A program made the position numbers and the translations under genes. Source: DATIXD01 sp035518875 (lineage in GTDB: Bacteria > Pseudomonadota > Gammaproteobacteria > Methylococcales > Methylococcaceae). Taken from it: a DNA stretch of 9,340 nt. This document shows, piece after piece, positions 6,846 to 9,340 of this stretch. Under the pieces are notes generated by a model. That model was given only the letters and a program-made list of their open reading frames with translations, did not search any database and was not told the DNA's origin. Every line of letters starts with the position of its first letter. The first letter of the stretch is position 1. The stretch covers positions 1 through 9,340 of the forward strand of contig DATIXD010000100.1 in NCBI GenBank assembly GCA_035518875.1, in the 5' to 3' direction.

Positions 6846-6872
6846 CCGCTTGAAAATGCGGGGGCGAAGCGG
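6846..6872 (-). other. Weak hairpin just after the EF-G2 stop codon
   Basis: CCGCTT and AAGCGG form a 6-bp stem around a 15-base loop in the 97-bp gap between EF-G2 and the SIR2-TIR gene, starting two bases after the stop codon. No U-run follows on the minus strand, so it does not look like an intrinsic terminator. Read-through from EF-G2 into the SIR2-TIR and nSTAND genes is possible. I see no good -35/-10 pair in this gap. Confidence 0.25.
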
Positions 6873-6874
6873 GA

Positions 6875-8920
6875 TCAGTCCTCCGCGGCCTTGTACAGCT
6901 TTGTCAACCCCTGCTGAATGGTGGCCGGTACCGGCTCGTAGTGACTGAATTCCAGGGTGAACGAACCCTCCCCGCCAGTGATCGATTTCAACCTGGACTG
7001 ATAATTCTGCAACTCGCCCAGCGGCGCCTGCCCCGTGATGCACACCCGATCGCCCGACAATGTCTGCGTCCCGGTGACGTGGCCCCGCCTGGACAGAAGA
7101 TCCCCGCTCAGATCGCCGGTGCTCTCGCTGCGCGCGGTGATGCGGATGTTGACGACCGGCTCGAGTACGATGGGGTTGGCTTTGGCAATGGCATCGAGCA
7201 GGGCTTTCTTGCCGGCGGCGACGAAGGCCACTTCCTTGGAGTCCACCGAGTGATATTTGCCGTCATAGACGGTCACCCGGATATCCTCCAGGGGGTAACC
7301 GGCGATTGCCCCGCTGGAGATGACCTGGCGCACGCCTTTTTCGACGGCGGGCAAGAACTGCGAGGGTATGGCGCCACCGACCACGGCGTTGACGAATTCG
7401 AATCCGGCGCCTCTTTCAAGAGGCTCGACGCGGAGAAAGACCTCGCCGAATTGCCCCGCCCCACCGGTCTGCTTCCTGTGGCGATGGTGCCCTTCCGCAT
7501 TCAGCGTGATGGTTTCACGGTACGGGACGCTGGGCGTATGGGTTTCGACCTCGACATGGAAACGCTCCTTCATGCGCTCAAGCAACATTCGAAGATGCAG
7601 GTCCCCTAGCCCCCGCATCACGGTTTCGTTGGCCGTGGGGTTGTTTTCGATGCGAATACTCGGGTCTTCGGCAGCCAGTTTGTGCAGCGCGTCGGACAGT
7701 TTCTGTTCGTCGCCCCGGCGCGCCGAGGCGATCGCCACGCCGGCCATCGGCGGTGGGAAGTCGGTGCTGCGCAAATGATAATGATCCTCCTCGTGGGAGT
7801 CGTGCAGAACCGCATCAAAATGGATGTCCTCCACTTTCGCCACGGCGCAGATATCGCCCGGCATACCCTGCTGGATAGGGATTTGCTCCTTGCCCTGCAC
7901 GGCAAACAAATGACTCACCTTGAACGGCTTGCGCCCGTCGCCGATGAAAAGCTGGCCGTTGACGGCGATTGTTCCCTGGTGGATGCGGAAGAGACCGACC
8001 TTGCCGATGAAGGGATCCACCTGCACCTTGAACACATGCGCGATGGCATGCATGGCCGAATCCGGACGCACCCGGACCTTTTCGGCCTGGCTTCCTTCGC
8101 CCTTGAGGAACTGGGGCGGATTGCCCTCGCAGGGATTGGGCATCAAACGGGCGAAGACCTGAAGCAGTTCCTCGACGCCTGCGCCGGTGCGGGCCGACAC
8201 GAAGCAGACCGGAATCAGATGACCCTCGCGCAGGGCTTTTTCGAAGGGATCATGCAGTTGTTGCGGGCTCAACTCCTCCCCCTGCTCCAGATATAAAGCC
8301 ATGAGTTCTTCGTCGACCTCGACCACTTGATCGATGATTTGCGCATGCGCCAGCTCGACGGAGGAAAAATCGGCGATTTCCCGGACGGGCTCGAAGAAAC
8401 AGTCGACCACCTTTTGTCCCTGTTGGGAAGGCAGGTTGATCGGCAGGCATTCCTTGCCGAAGGCCTCGCGAATTTGACTGAGTAAACCGGAAAGATCGAT
8501 CTCGCCGGCGTCTATCCGGTTGACGATGATCAGGCGGCAGAGTTTGCGTTTAGCGGCCGCCTCCATGATTCGATGCGTCACCGACTCGATGCCGGTCTGG
8601 GCGTTGATCACGATCGCTGCGGTCTCGACGGCGGGCAGCACGCTGAGGGTACGCCCCAGGAAATCGGGGTAACCCGGCGTATCAATCAGATTGACATGAC
8701 AGCCTTCATACTGCAGATGGCAGATCGACGGGTCGAGGGAATGGCCCGATGCCTTCTCCTGAGGATCGAAGTCACAGACTGTGGTGCCTTTGTCCAGGCT
8801 GCCGCGAGCGGTGATCGTACCGGCTGCAAACAGCAGGGCTTCGGCCAGTTCGGTCTTGCCGCTGCCGGCATGGCCGACTAAAGCGATGTTGCGGATATTT
8901 TCGGTGATATGAGCTGCCAT
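6875..8920 (-). CDS. Elongation factor G-like GTPase, EF-G2 type
   Basis: This 681-residue protein is close to EF-G length and has the whole translational GTPase layout. The G domain shows P-loop GHAGSGKT (16-23), G3 motif DTPGYPDF (80-87), G4 NRID (134-137) and G5 SAR (242-244). Domain II follows around 290-375 (VFKVQVDPFIGKVGLFRI). Domain III holds the GLGDLHL signature (437-443), domain IV PYRET and KQTGGAGQFGEV (483-494), and domain V ends in GGEGSFTLEFSHYEPVP. The P-loop differs from the AHIDAGKT of canonical EF-G, and the usual RGIT switch-I motif is absent (EKASGHSLD instead). The G3 catalytic His is Tyr84. These features match the EF-G2 paralogue family, including the Thermus EF-G-2 protein as I recall it, rather than the main fusA product. 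It probably binds the ribosome, but its role as a translocase is uncertain. The start is the ATG at 8920, where homology begins; GGAA lies about six bases upstream. The open frame continues to 9334 without EF-G-like sequence. Confidence 0.95.
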   Translation of the reverse strand: MAAHITENIRNIALVGHAGSGKTELAEALLFAAGTITARGSLDKGTTVCDFDPQEKASGHSLDPSICHLQYEGCHVNLIDTPGYPDFLGRTLSVLPAVETAAIVINAQTGIESVTHRIMEAAAKRKLCRLIIVNRIDAGEIDLSGLLSQIREAFGKECLPINLPSQQGQKVVDCFFEPVREIADFSSVELAHAQIIDQVVEVDEELMALYLEQGEELSPQQLHDPFEKALREGHLIPVCFVSARTGAGVEELLQVFARLMPNPCEGNPPQFLKGEGSQAEKVRVRPDSAMHAIAHVFKVQVDPFIGKVGLFRIHQGTIAVNGQLFIGDGRKPFKVSHLFAVQGKEQIPIQQGMPGDICAVAKVEDIHFDAVLHDSHEEDHYHLRSTDFPPPMAGVAIASARRGDEQKLSDALHKLAAEDPSIRIENNPTANETVMRGLGDLHLRMLLERMKERFHVEVETHTPSVPYRETITLNAEGHHRHRKQTGGAGQFGEVFLRVEPLERGAGFEFVNAVVGGAIPSQFLPAVEKGVRQVISSGAIAGYPLEDIRVTVYDGKYHSVDSKEVAFVAAGKKALLDAIAKANPIVLEPVVNIRITARSESTGDLSGDLLSRRGHVTGTQTLSGDRVCITGQAPLGELQNYQSRLKSITGGEGSFTLEFSHYEPVPATIQQGLTKLYKAAED

Positions 8921-8947
8921 CGTAGGTTCCGTGGATTTTCTGGGTAA

Positions 8948-8958
8948 GCCGAATCGGC
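8948..8958. repeat. Palindrome GCCGA-A-TCGGC in the EF-G2 leader
   Basis: Perfect 5-bp inverted arms flank a single central base. The site lies 28 bases upstream of the EF-G2 start and downstream of the predicted -10 box. It could be an operator, but palindromes this short are common in GC-rich DNA. Confidence 0.25.
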
Positions 8959-9001
8959 GCGATCGTGAATGAAAGTCTCTTTCGGCGCCATGGTCGACTG
9001 C

Positions 9002-9030
9002 ATTATATCCCCAGAACAGGGCGCAACGCC
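9002..9030 (-). promoter_or_regulatory. Candidate promoter of the EF-G2 gene
   Basis: On the minus strand there is a perfect TATAAT at 9007-9002, which would place transcription start near 8995 and leave a leader of about 75 bases. The matching -35 position (9030-9025, GGCGTT, 17-base spacer) is poor. TTGCGC at 9026-9021 is closer to consensus, but its 13-base spacer is too short. The -10 box stands out in otherwise GC-rich sequence. Confidence 0.35.
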
Positions 9031-9136
9031 GATCTCCATGCGCCTGCGGCAAAACCGGCCGTTCAAACGCAAACCGGCGTACGGTCACCTGTTCCCCGAT
9101 CCGCATCCCAAAGCAACCGGATCGACCGCAGCCCCT

Positions 9137-9146
9137 GACAGCTGTC
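9137..9146. repeat. Perfect 10-bp palindrome GACAGCTGTC
   Basis: The palindrome can be extended with one T/G mismatch and two C/G pairs on each side (9134-9149). It lies about 140 bases upstream of the predicted EF-G2 transcription start. No T-run follows, so it is more like a dimeric regulator site than a terminator. The regulator is unknown. Confidence 0.3.
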
Positions 9147-9280
9147 GGGAAGAACGCCTGTTTAGTTGAGTGAATTGAATCGTCGGCTCGGGGCATTGGA
9201 CGACACGAGCGCGCCCGGGTTCTGGCGCGAAATATTACCCTTGTGGTGCCGGTGGAAGTGGTGCCATTGAGCGAATCGAG

Positions 9281-9297
9281 TCGTTCTAAACGAACGA
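9281..9297. repeat. Inverted repeat TCGTTC-N5-GAACGA
   Basis: Two perfect 6-bp arms surround the loop TAAAC. No T-run follows on either strand, so an intrinsic terminator is unlikely. An operator for a gene lying beyond the right edge is possible but cannot be tested from this window. Confidence 0.3.
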
Positions 9298-9340
9298 AAT
9301 TCCGGCTGTCCGCCGACATCCTCGAGTTCCGCATAGGCCC

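Larger units (their letters stand above)
8921..9340. other. Region upstream of EF-G2 without a convincing gene
   Basis: I see no supported coding region, tRNA or ncRNA in these 420 bases. Several short frames are open on both strands, as expected for GC-rich DNA, but none resembles a known family or has a good ribosome binding site. The stretch holds a candidate minus-strand promoter, three small palindromes, and an 8-base direct repeat GTGGTGCC (9243-9250 and 9258-9265, a 15-base step). The gene to the right lies outside the window. Confidence 0.6.

Noticed and set aside
6941..8296. Several plus-strand open frames opposite EF-G2 (6941-7609, 7682-8296)
   Set aside because: Antisense to a fully conserved translational GTPase, with no ribosome binding site or family signature.
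8969..9169. Possible 66-codon plus-strand gene in the non-coding stretch
   Set aside because: No convincing ribosome binding site, no recognisable similarity, and it runs across the candidate EF-G2 promoter.
8921..9334. N-terminal extension of EF-G2 by 138 codons
   Set aside because: Homology begins at the ATG at 8920, which has an acceptable upstream site; the extension looks unlike EF-G and covers a candidate promoter and palindromes.

Overview
The window reads as GC-rich, protein-dense bacterial chromosome. Gene style, Shine-Dalgarno sites and protein families suggest a Proteobacterium, perhaps a gammaproteobacterium, but no marker here fixes the taxon. I found no rRNA, tRNA, insertion sequence, CRISPR array or phage gene. 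Four protein genes fill almost the whole window.

Left to right: (1) 100-1770 (+) encodes a probably exported caspase-like (peptidase C14 p20 fold) protein. Its catalytic Cys is present but the His is replaced by Tyr, and it ends in Sel1-like repeats. (2) 1787-5365 (-), tail to tail with gene 1 across 16 bp, encodes a 1192-residue STAND NTPase (nSTAND1 type). One membrane segment separates the NTPase module from 14 very similar WD40 repeats. (3) 5362-6777 (-) encodes a protein with a degenerate SIR2-like domain fused to a TIR domain that keeps its candidate catalytic Glu. It overlaps gene 2 by 4 bp (ATGA), so the two are surely co-transcribed. (4) 6875-8920 (-) encodes a divergent elongation-factor-G-like GTPase of the EF-G2 kind, 97 bp upstream of gene 3 on the same strand. 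The last 420 bp (8921-9340) hold no convincing gene, only a candidate promoter for gene 4 and three small palindromes.

The interesting part is genes 2 and 3, possibly with gene 1. The likely reading is a membrane-anchored, NLR-like conflict or immune signalling pair. The WD40 propellers would sense something, the nSTAND module would act as an NTP-driven switch, and the TIR protein would be the NAD-consuming effector. The positive-inside pattern predicts a cytoplasmic NTPase and periplasmic propellers, and the caspase-like protein carries a signal peptide, so sensor and pseudo-caspase could meet in the periplasm. Domain identities are strong. The pairing of genes 2 and 3 is strongly supported by their overlap. 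Membership of gene 1 and the defensive role are inference. EF-G2 is probably a housekeeping neighbour.
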